The position numbers were made by a program, and so were the translations under genes. From assembly GCF_052180275.1 (NCBI RefSeq), contig NZ_CP197465.1, positions 4,712,001-4,776,000 of the forward strand: a stretch of 64,000 bases of DNA. Reading direction: 5' to 3'. Every line of letters begins with the position of its first letter. Position 1 is the first letter of the stretch. This stretch comes from Kumtagia sp052180275. GTDB lineage: Bacteria; Pseudomonadota; Alphaproteobacteria; Rhizobiales; Rhizobiaceae. Under the pieces are notes generated by a model. The model ran no database searches. It saw only the letters and a program-made list of their open reading frames with translations, and had not been told where the DNA came from. This document shows, one piece after another, positions 25,658 to 34,399 of the stretch.

Positions 25658-27190
25658 GTGAAGCGGCATTTCGATGTAGCCGTCATAGGCGCCGGCTCAG
25701 CCGGTTCGGTCGTCGCCAGCCGGCTGAGCGAGGACACTGCCTGTCGCGTGGTCCTGATCGAGGCCGGCGGCTGGCCGGCCGATCCGAATATTGCCGATCC
25801 ATCGAAGTGGCCCGCGCTCCAGAACCGCGACTACGACTGGGCCTACCGCACGGTGCCGCAGCCCTTCACCGCTGGCCGCGTCCACGAATGGCCGCGCGGG
25901 CGGATCGTCGGCGGATCGAGCTGTCTTCACGCTATGGCGCATGTGCGGGGCCATCCCGACGATTTCGACGCCTGGGCGGAGGCAGGCGGGCCGGGCTGGT
26001 CGTTCAAAGCCCTGCTTCCCGCCTTTATCCGGAGCGAGACTTTTCGCGCCTTCCGCAACGCCTCCCACGGTACCGACGGGCCGCTTTCCGTCCATCTCCC
26101 TGACGACGAAGTGAGCCCGTTGGTGCGCGATTTCATGGCGGCCGGCGAAACTCTTGGGGTGCCGCGGTTGACCGACCACAATAGCGGTCCGCTTAGCGGC
26201 GTCTCCCCCAATTCGCTCACGATCGACAAGGGAAGGCGCGTCAGCGTCGCCGACGCCTACCTGTCGGCGGACGTGCTCGCCCGGCCCAACCTGACGGTGC
26301 TGACGGATTGCCAGGTCGACCATCTCCAACTGGAGGGCATGCGCGCAGCCCGGCTGGCCTGCGTCGTCAATGGCGAGGAGATCAAGATCGAGGCCGATCG
26401 CTTCGTGCTCTGCGCCGGCGCCATCGGCTCGCCGATGCTACTGATGCGCTCGGGCATCGGACCGCGCGCGGCGCTTAAGGAAGCCGGCATCGAATGCCGT
26501 ATCGACCGCCCGGAAATCGGTTCGAACCTTCAAGATCACCTGCTTGGTCTGGGCAACGTCTATTCGGCGAAGCGGCCGGTGCCGCCGTCCCGCCTCCAGC
26601 ATTCCGAATCGCTGATGTATCTGAACAGCGACGACCATTCGAGCAATGACGGCAGCCCGGACATCGTCGTCGCCTGCGTGGTGGCGCCGTCCGCCGCGCC
26701 GGGCCTCGAGGCACCACCCTACGGCTCGGCCTATACGCTGCTGTTCGGCGTGACGCATCCGCTGAGCCGCGGCCGGCTCCTGCCGCGCAGCGGGGACCGG
26801 CATCTCCCGCCGATCATCGATCCGCGATACCTCGAAGCCGAGGCGGATCGTGCGACCTTCCGCAAGGCATTCGATGCCGCCCGCGCCATCGGCCACCATC
26901 CGGCCCTCGCCGCTTGGCGGGCCGAAGAGGTGCTGCCCGGCCCCGCGACACGCACCCCCGCCGAGATCGACTCCTTCATCGCCACGGCCGCCTCAACCCA
27001 TCACCATCCCTGCGGCACCTGCCGCATGGGATCGGACCCGTCCTCGGTCGTCGACCCGGACCTCACTCTGCGCGGGCTGGACAATCTCAGCGTGGTCGAC
27101 GCCTCGATCATTCCGCGCATCCCCAGCGGCCCGATCAATGCCGCCGTCGTCGCCATCGCCGAGCACTGGTGCCGTCAATTCGAGGGATAG
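25658..27190 (+). CDS. Pyridoxine 4-oxidase
   Basis: A GMC-family flavoenzyme of 510 residues that oxidises the 4-hydroxymethyl group of pyridoxine with O2, giving pyridoxal and hydrogen peroxide. It shows the FAD motif IGAGSAGSVVASRLSE, WPRGRIVGGSSCLHAM, and HHHPCGTCRMG followed by NAAVVAIAEH for the catalytic His pair region. Long segments agree with the Mesorhizobium loti enzyme as I recall it, notably PSKWPALQNRDYDWAYRT, LLMRSGIGP, NLQDHLLG and KRPVPPSRLQHSES, which ordinary GMC enzymes do not share. The start is a GTG at 25658 with GGAGG nine bases upstream. It supplies the entry step for pyridoxine to the pathway at 10.5-13.3 kb. Confidence 0.9.
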   Translation: MKRHFDVAVIGAGSAGSVVASRLSEDTACRVVLIEAGGWPADPNIADPSKWPALQNRDYDWAYRTVPQPFTAGRVHEWPRGRIVGGSSCLHAMAHVRGHPDDFDAWAEAGGPGWSFKALLPAFIRSETFRAFRNASHGTDGPLSVHLPDDEVSPLVRDFMAAGETLGVPRLTDHNSGPLSGVSPNSLTIDKGRRVSVADAYLSADVLARPNLTVLTDCQVDHLQLEGMRAARLACVVNGEEIKIEADRFVLCAGAIGSPMLLMRSGIGPRAALKEAGIECRIDRPEIGSNLQDHLLGLGNVYSAKRPVPPSRLQHSESLMYLNSDDHSSNDGSPDIVVACVVAPSAAPGLEAPPYGSAYTLLFGVTHPLSRGRLLPRSGDRHLPPIIDPRYLEAEADRATFRKAFDAARAIGHHPALAAWRAEEVLPGPATRTPAEIDSFIATAASTHHHPCGTCRMGSDPSSVVDPDLTLRGLDNLSVVDASIIPRIPSGPINAAVVAIAEHWCRQFEG

Positions 27191-27489
27191 AGGCATTTGC
27201 GGCGGTTGCCGCGCCTTCATAGCGTCTGTCGAACCCAGCCGTCACCGGCCTTGAAATCTCGCCATGCTCGCTCGCATCCCCGGCGCAGGATCATTTGCCC
27301 GTCCAGGCAGGAGGCTTGCCGCAAGTCGACGATAGTTCGGAGAACCAACTTATCGGCCATCCGCAAAAAAATTTGCCCCTGCAACGGCGGGGTGGCCGTC
27401 CTATATGACCGCGATCCAGGTCGCCTGGAAAGATCGGCCGCACCAACCAGCCCACGGACCTGCCGCGCAGCCGTGCTAGGAGTTGCCCC
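27191..27489. other. Intergenic stretch before the cyclase gene
   Basis: About 300 bases with no supported gene. A run of seven A at 27365-27371 and a small hairpin CCAGG-TCG-CCTGG near 27416-27431 are the only visible features. It presumably holds the cyclase promoter. Confidence 0.4.
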
Positions 27490-28731
27490 ATGAACCTGGT
27501 TCTCAACAACGCGCCCCTGCCCGTCCAGACGTCCCCGAAGGAGGGGCTGTGGCCGACGGCAAGACGATCGACGCTCGACTGGCTCATGATCGAAACCAGG
27601 ACCGAACGTTTCATCGACAACATCCTGGTCGAGATGTGCCGGAGGCTCGTCGAGGAGGGCGTTCCCATCTCACGGGCCACACTTTACATGCGGACACTCA
27701 ATCCGCAGTGGCTTGGCGCCCGGATGCTTTGGAAAAAGGGCATGTCGGAGGCGGAGATGACAACCTTCGGCCATGACGTCGAAGACAGCGCGCAATATGC
27801 GAACAGCCCGATCCGAGACATCAACAACGGCGCCAGCGAAGCCCGGCGGCGGCTTGGGACCGTCAGCGCGGAACCCGAACACCCCGTCTACAAGGAACTG
27901 CGGGACGAAGGCTATACGGACTATGTCGCCTGGCCCGTCGACCACACGCTCGGCAAGCGGCAGGTGGTGAGCTTCGCGACCGATGCGCCGGGCGGCTTCG
28001 AAGACGGCCATCTGCAATATCTGAAGGACCTGCTTCCGGCGCTGGCCCTGGTCAGCGAAATCCGAATCAAGAACCGGCTGGCGCGCACCTTGCTCGAAAC
28101 CTATGTCGGCCCCCACGCCAGCGAGAAGATCCTGGCGGGCGCGACGATGCGCGGCAGCGGAACGTCGGTCGGCGCGGCCATCCTCATCTGCGATCTTCGC
28201 GACTTCACCGCGATCTCGGATGCCTGGCCCCGCGACGACGTGATCGAGCTTCTGAACGGCTATTTCGACGCCATGTGCGAACCGATCGAGCGGCATGGCG
28301 GCGAGATCTTGAAGTTCATGGGCGACGGCCTGCTCGCGATCTTTCCGCTCAGCAACCCGGAGGCATGCCGCAACCTGCTGAGGTCCATCAGCGAAGCGCA
28401 GGTCGCCATACGCGACCTGAACGCAAAGAACGTTCGTGAAGGGCATCAGGCGCTCGGATACGGCATCGGCGTCCACGTCGGCGAAGTGATGTACGGCAAC
28501 ATCGGCTCGCGCACGCGCCTCGACTTCACTGTCATCGGCCCGGCCGTCAACGTGGCGTCCCGCATCGAAAGCCTGACCAAAGAAGTGAAGCGGCCGGTAC
28601 TTTTGTCCAGGGCATTCGCGGACGCGGCGGGCTGCGATTCGAAGCTCGAAAATCTCGGCTTCCATCCCCTCAAGGGGCTAGGGGATCCCATCGAAGTCCT
28701 GGCGTTCGCCGACGACCGGATCGACGTTTGA
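27490..28731 (+). CDS. Class III adenylate/guanylate cyclase
   Basis: A soluble nucleotide cyclase of 413 residues. The C-terminal catalytic domain (about 225-405) shows the two metal-binding Asp residues in ICDLRDF (Asp235) and MGDGLLAIF (Asp279), followed by GIGVHVGEVMYGNIGS and FTVIGPAVNVASRIE with the transition-state Asn and Arg. The first 200 residues form a separate predicted sensor-like domain of a type seen in several rhizobial cyclases; no membrane segment is present. The ATG at 27490 is the natural start. It stands alone, convergent with the ROK gene. Confidence 0.9.
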   Translation: MNLVLNNAPLPVQTSPKEGLWPTARRSTLDWLMIETRTERFIDNILVEMCRRLVEEGVPISRATLYMRTLNPQWLGARMLWKKGMSEAEMTTFGHDVEDSAQYANSPIRDINNGASEARRRLGTVSAEPEHPVYKELRDEGYTDYVAWPVDHTLGKRQVVSFATDAPGGFEDGHLQYLKDLLPALALVSEIRIKNRLARTLLETYVGPHASEKILAGATMRGSGTSVGAAILICDLRDFTAISDAWPRDDVIELLNGYFDAMCEPIERHGGEILKFMGDGLLAIFPLSNPEACRNLLRSISEAQVAIRDLNAKNVREGHQALGYGIGVHVGEVMYGNIGSRTRLDFTVIGPAVNVASRIESLTKEVKRPVLLSRAFADAAGCDSKLENLGFHPLKGLGDPIEVLAFADDRIDV

Positions 28732-28894
28732 ACGGGGTGGGCAAACGGCATTCCCTGTCGCACCGCTGCCGCTGATCCCAGAGTATCCTCGGCATTCGCG
28801 ACGACAGCACCACGTGCTCGCCGGGGTTTGCGGCGACTAGAATGTCTGCCGTCGGTTATGCCAATGCATTCGACGGCGGACAGCGCCTCGGGGG

Positions 28895-29785
28895 TCAGCC
28901 GGCCTGACGCGCCGCCAGCAGCGCCGCGCCGATCAGCCCGGATTCCGAGCCAAAGCGGGCGGTGCGCAGCGCCGGAACCCCATCGCGGGCATACCAGACC
29001 GAACCTATGAAGGCCTCGCTGCTGGCCGCGATGTAACCGGCGCTTGCCGCCGCGATGCCGCCGCCGATGACGATCGCCTCCGGGTCGAGGCTGTTGGCAA
29101 GCAACGCCAGCGACCGGCCGAAGATGTGGCCGCCCTCCGCGACGATTGTCCGCTCCGGCTCGTGATCGGCGTTGGCCCGGTCGATCAGGTCGGCAATACG
29201 GACGACCGCCAGCCCCGCCTTTCGGGCGCGCGCCAGCATGCCGGCCCCGCCGGCGATGTCCTCGACGGTGGGCGACGGCCCTTCCACGGGGCGAAGGTCG
29301 GCAAGGCTCATGCCCATCGCCACGCCGCGCCCATGCGCGCCGAGATAGGGCGTTCGCCCGTCCATCAGCACGGTGGCGATCCCGGTGCCGGCATTGGCGT
29401 AGATCCAGTGCCGCAGCCCCGCTCCCGCACCGAAATTGGCCTCCGCCACCGCCGCCGCGCGCACATCCGCCTCGATCAGCACGGTTTTCGCGAATGAGAA
29501 GGCACGACTCACATCTGCAGTGTTCCAACGCACCCGATGCTCGCTCAGGATTTCGCCGCCGATGTCGACCAGTTCGCATATGCCGATGCCAGTCGGCATC
29601 GGGGCTCCGCCGCGCCTCGCGGCGAGATCGCGCCCCGCCTCGGCAACGGCGGCCAGGAACGCATCGCCGGTCTCCTCGACCGGTGGCGTGGCGATCTCCA
29701 GCCGCTCGACGATGCGCGCATCCGCCGTATCGACGATGCCGACCGACGCCTTGCTGCCGCCGACGTCAACTCCGATCGCAAGCAT
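28895..29785 (-). CDS. ROK-family kinase or sugar-binding protein
   Basis: A 296-residue ROK protein with the ATP phosphate motif GVDVGGSKAS (about 4-13), the catalytic Asp in EADVRAAAVAE, GTGIATVLMDG as the second phosphate loop and IVIGGGIAAAS near the C-terminus. The zinc motif common in bacterial ROK kinases (CxCG...C) is absent: the region after GAHGRG has no Cys. No DNA-binding domain is present. The start at 29785 is preferred because it begins the domain; the reading frame extends 46 codons further upstream. It follows the double-cupin gene by two bases. Confidence 0.87.
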   Translation of the reverse strand: MLAIGVDVGGSKASVGIVDTADARIVERLEIATPPVEETGDAFLAAVAEAGRDLAARRGGAPMPTGIGICELVDIGGEILSEHRVRWNTADVSRAFSFAKTVLIEADVRAAAVAEANFGAGAGLRHWIYANAGTGIATVLMDGRTPYLGAHGRGVAMGMSLADLRPVEGPSPTVEDIAGGAGMLARARKAGLAVVRIADLIDRANADHEPERTIVAEGGHIFGRSLALLANSLDPEAIVIGGGIAAASAGYIAASSEAFIGSVWYARDGVPALRTARFGSESGLIGAALLAARQAG

Positions 29786-29787
29786 AG

Positions 29788-30651
29788 TCAGACAGCGGCC
29801 GCCGGCAGGTAGCCCGGCGCGACGCCGAACACGAACACCGCCGGTTCGCCGCCCATATTGGCATAGCGGTGGCGCGCGCCGGCCGGCACGAAGAACCCGT
29901 CGCCGGGATGCACCTCGAACCACACCTGGCCGTCACGGTCGGGCGTCAGTACATTGAGGCAGCCGGACAGCACATAGAGGCATTCGTCGCCGGCATGTGT
30001 CTGGATCGACGATTTGCGGCCCGGCAGCACCGTCGTCTTGCCCGACGTCAGATGCTCGGTCGAGGCGAACAGGCCGGTCATCACTCCCTGGTCCTCGATG
30101 TCGAGTTCCCACAGCATGTCCGCGTCGCGCAGCACATGCATGGTCGCGCCGGCCTTTTCCTCGGCGGTCGCCAGCGGCCAGCGCCCGATGAATTTCTCCT
30201 GGCGATAGGCGGGCTCCGAAACATAGGGCCGGGTGCGGGCATAAGCGCCCGACGTGCCCGTCGAGGGCGGTGGCGCGAAATATTCCAGCACGCGCACCGG
30301 TTCGGACGACAGGCTGAATCCGTGGTGCCAGGTGTCCTTGCGGAAAAACACCGCCTCGCCTGCCTTGACCACGCGGACCTCGCCGGTCTCGGGATTGGCG
30401 GAGCCATAAGTGCCGGACAGCACGTAAAGCACCTCGTCGGCGCCGAAGACGGTGCGGAAATCTTCCGAATGCTTGAACGAGCCGCCGCCCGGCAGTCCGA
30501 AGACGAGCTGATGGATCTTGTCGGTCGAGGCGTAGATCCAGTCGTCGACGTAGCCGGTGGTGGCGTCTCCCCACAGATGCCGCGTCACGTCCGCGTAGCG
30601 GATATGGGTCGGCTGGTCGAACACCGGGCGCGGCGACGATTTGTAGGCCAT
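29788..30651 (-). CDS. Double-cupin protein
   Basis: A 287-residue protein with two cupin domains. The first (about 55-140) contains HQLVFGLPGGGSFKHSEDF and the second motif KAGEAVFFRKDTWHHGF; the second (about 200-280) contains THAGDECLYVLSG and HPGDGFFVPAGARHRYAN, both with His residues fit to bind a metal. It could be an isomerase, an aminohydrolase of the ureidoglycine type or a binding protein; I cannot choose. The start at 30651 has AAGGAAA upstream. It is divergent from the TetR gene of the Pot-like ABC operon across a shared operator and is followed by the ROK gene. Confidence 0.83.
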   Translation of the reverse strand: MAYKSSPRPVFDQPTHIRYADVTRHLWGDATTGYVDDWIYASTDKIHQLVFGLPGGGSFKHSEDFRTVFGADEVLYVLSGTYGSANPETGEVRVVKAGEAVFFRKDTWHHGFSLSSEPVRVLEYFAPPPSTGTSGAYARTRPYVSEPAYRQEKFIGRWPLATAEEKAGATMHVLRDADMLWELDIEDQGVMTGLFASTEHLTSGKTTVLPGRKSSIQTHAGDECLYVLSGCLNVLTPDRDGQVWFEVHPGDGFFVPAGARHRYANMGGEPAVFVFGVAPGYLPAAAV

Positions 30652-30695
30652 GCGGATTTCCTTGTCTCGCCAGTCAAAACGGCACTTGATTTTTA

Positions 30696-30711
30696 TACTG
30701 ACCAGACAGTA
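30696..30711. promoter_or_regulatory. TetR-type operator TACTG-N6-CAGTA
   Basis: An inverted repeat between the divergent double-cupin and tetR genes, 10 bases before the tetR ATG. It matches the palindrome at 35809-35824 in front of the other TetR gene at 13 of 16 positions. Probably the autoregulatory site. Confidence 0.6.
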
Positions 30712-30721
30712 CAAAAAACTC

Positions 30722-31342
30722 ATGGCAAAAGGCAAGCGGGTCAACCAGACAAGGAAGCGGCTTCTTGATGCAGCCGAGGCGATCGTCGCCCGCGACGGCG
30801 TGCTCAGCCTGACCTTCGACCGCGTCGCCGTCGAGGCCGAGGTCGCCAAGGGCACCGTGCTCTACCATTTCGACTGCAAGGAAGCCCTGACCGCCGCGAT
30901 GATCGAACGCTTCGTCGAGCGCTTCGACACCGCCTGGGCGGATGCCATCGCCACCGACCCGGACGCGCGGGGCCGCGCCATCCGCGCCTACATCAACGCC
31001 ACGCATCGCGGCGAACCCTTTACCGGACTGCATTTCGACCACGTCAATGGCGCGATTACCGCCGCGCTCGCCAATTCGCCGGAGCGCCTGCAACCGGTGC
31101 AGGACCAGGGCCAGCGCCACCAGAAGGCGATCGAGGCCGACGCCATCGACCCTGTGCTGTCGACCATCATCCGCATGGCGGTGGACGGGCTGTGGTTCGC
31201 CGAAAGCTTCAACCTGATGCGCTACGATCCGGCGCTGAAGGCCGCCGTCATCGACCGCCTCACCGAATGGACGCGCGGGCGCGCCGAGCCCGTCGCCGTA
31301 CCGAGAAATATGACGTCATCAAGCAATGGGAGAACGCAATGA
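30722..31342 (+). CDS. TetR-family transcriptional regulator
   Basis: A 206-residue repressor-type protein. The N-terminal TetR helix-turn-helix reads AAEAIVARDGVLSLTFDRVA and VEAEVAKGTVLYHFDCKEAL (about 18-58); the C-terminal helical domain resembles the AefR/TetR_C groups with VDGLWFAESF near residue 160. The start at 30722 (MAKGKRVNQ) follows the palindromic operator. Its stop overlaps the ATG of the binding-protein gene as ATGA, so the regulator is co-translated with the ABC transporter it most likely controls. Confidence 0.88.
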   Translation: MAKGKRVNQTRKRLLDAAEAIVARDGVLSLTFDRVAVEAEVAKGTVLYHFDCKEALTAAMIERFVERFDTAWADAIATDPDARGRAIRAYINATHRGEPFTGLHFDHVNGAITAALANSPERLQPVQDQGQRHQKAIEADAIDPVLSTIIRMAVDGLWFAESFNLMRYDPALKAAVIDRLTEWTRGRAEPVAVPRNMTSSSNGRTQ

Positions 31343-32457
31343 CAGACGGCCGATCTTTCTCATTTCCCAATCTCAACCGCCGCACCCTGATGGCGGGCGC
31401 CGCCGCGACCGGCGCCTTGTCGCTCGCCGGCCTCGGCGCGGCGCGCGCCGCCACTCAACTCGCCTGGATGGGCTGGCAGGGTTATGACGATCCGCTGAAG
31501 GCCGGCAGCTTCCTGAAGGACGCCGACATCGAACTGGTCACCACATACATCAGTTCCAACGAGGAGGTGATCACCAAGCTGCAGGCCGGCGGCGCAGGCC
31601 AGATCGACCTGATCACCATCTATTTCGGCCATGTGCCGATCCTGTCTGGCGCAGACCTGATTGAACCGATCGATGAGACGAAACTCGCCGGCATCGACAA
31701 GGTGTTCCCGCAGTTCCTCAATGTCGAAACGATCCGCAAGGACGGCAAGCTCTACGCCGTGCCGTTCACCTGGGGCACGCTGTCGATGGTCTACGATCCC
31801 GGCGCGATTGCCGCGCCGACCTCGTGGAAGGACTGCCTGAAGGACGAGTTCAAGGGCAAGGTGGCGATGACCGACGACATCACCGGCTTGATCTCCACCT
31901 GGGCGCCGATCGTCACCGGTACCAAGACGCCGGCCCGTCTGACCATGGACCAGTTGAAGCAGACGATCGATTTCCTGATCACCATCAAGAAGGATCATGC
32001 CCGCACCTTCTCGCCGAGCTATGGCGAATCGACCGACCTGTTCGCGCGCGGCGAGGTGGTGATTTCGGCGATCGGCTGGGACGCGCAAGTCGGCTTCGCC
32101 GCCGCCAAGGGCAAGAAGCTCGCCTTCGTCATGCCGCAGGAAGGCGTCATGGCGTTCATGGATACGCTCGCGATCCCGCGCGGCGCACCGCATCTGGACG
32201 CCGCCTACAAGGCGCTGGCGCAGGCGATCTCGCCGGAAGGCCAGAAGGTGATGGCGACCAATCTCACCCAGGCGGTGATCAACATCGACGCCGTGCCGCT
32301 GGTCGACGAGGTCAACCGCCAGGTCTACCGCTACGACGCGCTCGACGAACTGTTCAAGCTTGCCCGCTTCAACCCGTTCTGGCCGCTGGAGGAGGAAGGC
32401 GAATTCGCCACCTTCGACCAGGTCCAGGAAGAGTACCAGCGCTTCCTTAAGGCATGA
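31339..32457 (+). CDS. ABC transporter substrate-binding protein, PotD-like
   Basis: A 372-residue periplasmic binding protein of the spermidine/putrescine type. The signal region NRRTLMAGAAATGALSLAG with a twin Arg and an ARA-AT cleavage site at about 38 suggests Tat or Sec export. The mature part has typical PotD-like segments: LAWMGWQGYDDP, GQIDLITI, KLYAVPFTWGTLSMVYDP and SPSYGESTDLFARGEVVIS. GGGAGA precedes the ATG, which overlaps the tetR stop. The cargo is not known; related systems import polyamines, opines or amino-acid derivatives. Confidence 0.9.
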   Translation: MTDGRSFSFPNLNRRTLMAGAAATGALSLAGLGAARAATQLAWMGWQGYDDPLKAGSFLKDADIELVTTYISSNEEVITKLQAGGAGQIDLITIYFGHVPILSGADLIEPIDETKLAGIDKVFPQFLNVETIRKDGKLYAVPFTWGTLSMVYDPGAIAAPTSWKDCLKDEFKGKVAMTDDITGLISTWAPIVTGTKTPARLTMDQLKQTIDFLITIKKDHARTFSPSYGESTDLFARGEVVISAIGWDAQVGFAAAKGKKLAFVMPQEGVMAFMDTLAIPRGAPHLDAAYKALAQAISPEGQKVMATNLTQAVINIDAVPLVDEVNRQVYRYDALDELFKLARFNPFWPLEEEGEFATFDQVQEEYQRFLKA

Positions 32458-33548
32458 CCGCACGCTCCGAACCGGCCGGCGCATTGCCGGCCGGATCCCC
32501 GCTTCTCAGCCTCTCCGGCGTCGCCAAGGCTTTTGGCAGCGCGGTAGCGGTGCATCCCGTCGACCTTTCAGTCGAAGTAGGATCGTTCACGGCGATCCTC
32601 GGGCCGTCCGGCTGCGGGAAGTCGACGCTGCTGAGGATGATCGGCGGCTTCGCGCTGCCCTCTTCCGGCACCATCACCATCGCCGGCGAAGACGTGACAA
32701 AACTGCCGCCGCAGAAGCGGCCGACCAACATGGTGTTCCAGAGCCACGGCCTTTTCCCGCACATGACGGTGTGGGAAAACATCGCCTTCGGCCTGTCGAT
32801 CGCCGGCCGGCCGCGTGCCGAGATCGGCCGGCGCGTCGGCGACGCCATCGCGCTGGTGCGGCTGGACGGGCTCGACGACCGTCCGGTCGACCGACTTTCC
32901 GGCGGCCAGCAGCAGCGCGTGGCGCTGGCCCGCGCGCTGGTCATGCGGCCAAAGATCCTGCTGCTCGACGAGCCGCTGTCGGCCCTCGACCTCAAGCTGC
33001 GCCAGACCATGCAGGAAGAATTGCGCCGCATCCACCGCGAAGCCGGCGGCACCTTCATCTATGTCACGCACGACCAGAACGAGGCCTTCGCGCTGGCCGA
33101 CCGGCTGGTCGTCATGAATGCCGGACGCATCGAGCAGATCGGCCGCCCGCACGAGGTCTATCGCAGGCCGGCAAGCCTGTTCGCCGCGCGGTTCGTCGGC
33201 GACGCCAACGTGCTCGACGGCACGCGGACCAATGGCCGCGTCGCTCTGGACGTCGGATCCAGCTTCGCGTCTCAGGGTTCAGACAGCCGCGCCAGCTTCG
33301 TGCTTCGGCCGGAAGACATCCGGCTCGACGCAGTCATGCATGAAGAAAGCGGCGACAGGGTCGCGATCGCCGCAACAGTGAACGAAGCCATACATCTCGG
33401 CGGCTCCGGCCGCGCCAGCGTGACCGCGCCCAACGGACAGACGCTGCTTCTGACACTCGCCGAGCCGGACAGGACGCTCGATCTGGATCCCGGCACGGAG
33501 GTTGCCATTTCATGGCCGGCGAAGGCGCTGGTCGAGGTCGGCCGATGA
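32454..33548 (+). CDS. ABC transporter ATPase, PotA-like
   Basis: A 364-residue ATPase with Walker A GPSGCGKST near residue 51, a Q-loop in NMVFQSHGLFP, signature LSGGQQQRVALARAL, Walker B ILLLDEPLSALD and the His switch YVTHDQNEAF. A C-terminal TOBE-type regulatory domain (about 280-360) is present. Its ATG overlaps the binding-protein stop and its stop overlaps the next permease start, both as ATGA. Confidence 0.93.
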   Translation: MTARSEPAGALPAGSPLLSLSGVAKAFGSAVAVHPVDLSVEVGSFTAILGPSGCGKSTLLRMIGGFALPSSGTITIAGEDVTKLPPQKRPTNMVFQSHGLFPHMTVWENIAFGLSIAGRPRAEIGRRVGDAIALVRLDGLDDRPVDRLSGGQQQRVALARALVMRPKILLLDEPLSALDLKLRQTMQEELRRIHREAGGTFIYVTHDQNEAFALADRLVVMNAGRIEQIGRPHEVYRRPASLFAARFVGDANVLDGTRTNGRVALDVGSSFASQGSDSRASFVLRPEDIRLDAVMHEESGDRVAIAATVNEAIHLGGSGRASVTAPNGQTLLLTLAEPDRTLDLDPGTEVAISWPAKALVEVGR

Positions 33549-34399
33549 GGGCCGAGCCGACCATGAGCGGCGCGCGGCGCGGGCTTTTCCTGGCGCCGTC
33601 CTACCTTGTGTTCGCCACGCTCTTCGTCGTGCCGATGTCGCTGCTGCTGGTCGTCAGCTTCTGGACCGTGCGCAGCTTCGCGCTGCGGCCGGACTTCTCC
33701 TTCGCCGCCTACACCCGCGTCTTCACCGCCTATTCCGGCCTGATGCTGTCGACGCTGGCGATCGGCATCGCCACCGCGCTGTTCTGCACGGTTCTCGGCT
33801 TCATCTTCGCTTACGGCGTACGTTTCCGCGCCGGGCGGCATGGCGACTGGCTGATCGTCACCGCCCTCATCGCGCTGTTCGGCGGCTATCTGGTGAAAAT
33901 CTACGCCTGGAAGGCAATCCTCAGCCAGGACGGCATCGTCAATTCGCTGCTCCTCGGCGCAGGCATAGTAACGGAACCGGTCGGCTGGCTGATCTACAAT
34001 CCGGGCGCGGTGATCGTCGCGCTGGTGAATTTCTTGCTGCCTTTCGCGCTGTTGCCGATCTACGCCGAGCTGCGCAATGTGCGCGACATCACGCTGGAGG
34101 CAGCGCATGACCTGGGCGCATCGCCCTGGCAGACGCTGTGGCGGGTTGTCATTCCGCAATGCCGGTTCGGCCTGTTCTCGGCCTTCGCGATCTCCTTCCT
34201 GAGCGCGGCGGGCGATTATGTCACGCCGCTGTTCCTCGGCGGCGGCTCGGGCACGATGATCGGCCAGTTCATCGCCCAGGAATTTTCCACCCGCTTCAAC
34301 TGGCCGGCCGGCGCGGCGATGTCGTTCACGCTGATGGGCGCCTGCCTGCTGGTGCTCGCCGCCGCTTCGGTGCTGGCGTTCGGAAGACGCCGGCCATGA
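33545..34399 (+). CDS. ABC transporter permease, PotB-like
   Basis: A 284-residue inner-membrane permease with six predicted helices. The EAA loop that contacts the ATPase is EAAHDLGASPWQTLWRVVIP, near residue 185. The start at 33545 (MRAEPTMSG) overlaps the ATPase stop; the open frame continues further upstream but within the ATPase gene. It is the first of two permeases forming the channel. Confidence 0.91.
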   Translation: MRAEPTMSGARRGLFLAPSYLVFATLFVVPMSLLLVVSFWTVRSFALRPDFSFAAYTRVFTAYSGLMLSTLAIGIATALFCTVLGFIFAYGVRFRAGRHGDWLIVTALIALFGGYLVKIYAWKAILSQDGIVNSLLLGAGIVTEPVGWLIYNPGAVIVALVNFLLPFALLPIYAELRNVRDITLEAAHDLGASPWQTLWRVVIPQCRFGLFSAFAISFLSAAGDYVTPLFLGGGSGTMIGQFIAQEFSTRFNWPAGAAMSFTLMGACLLVLAAASVLAFGRRRP

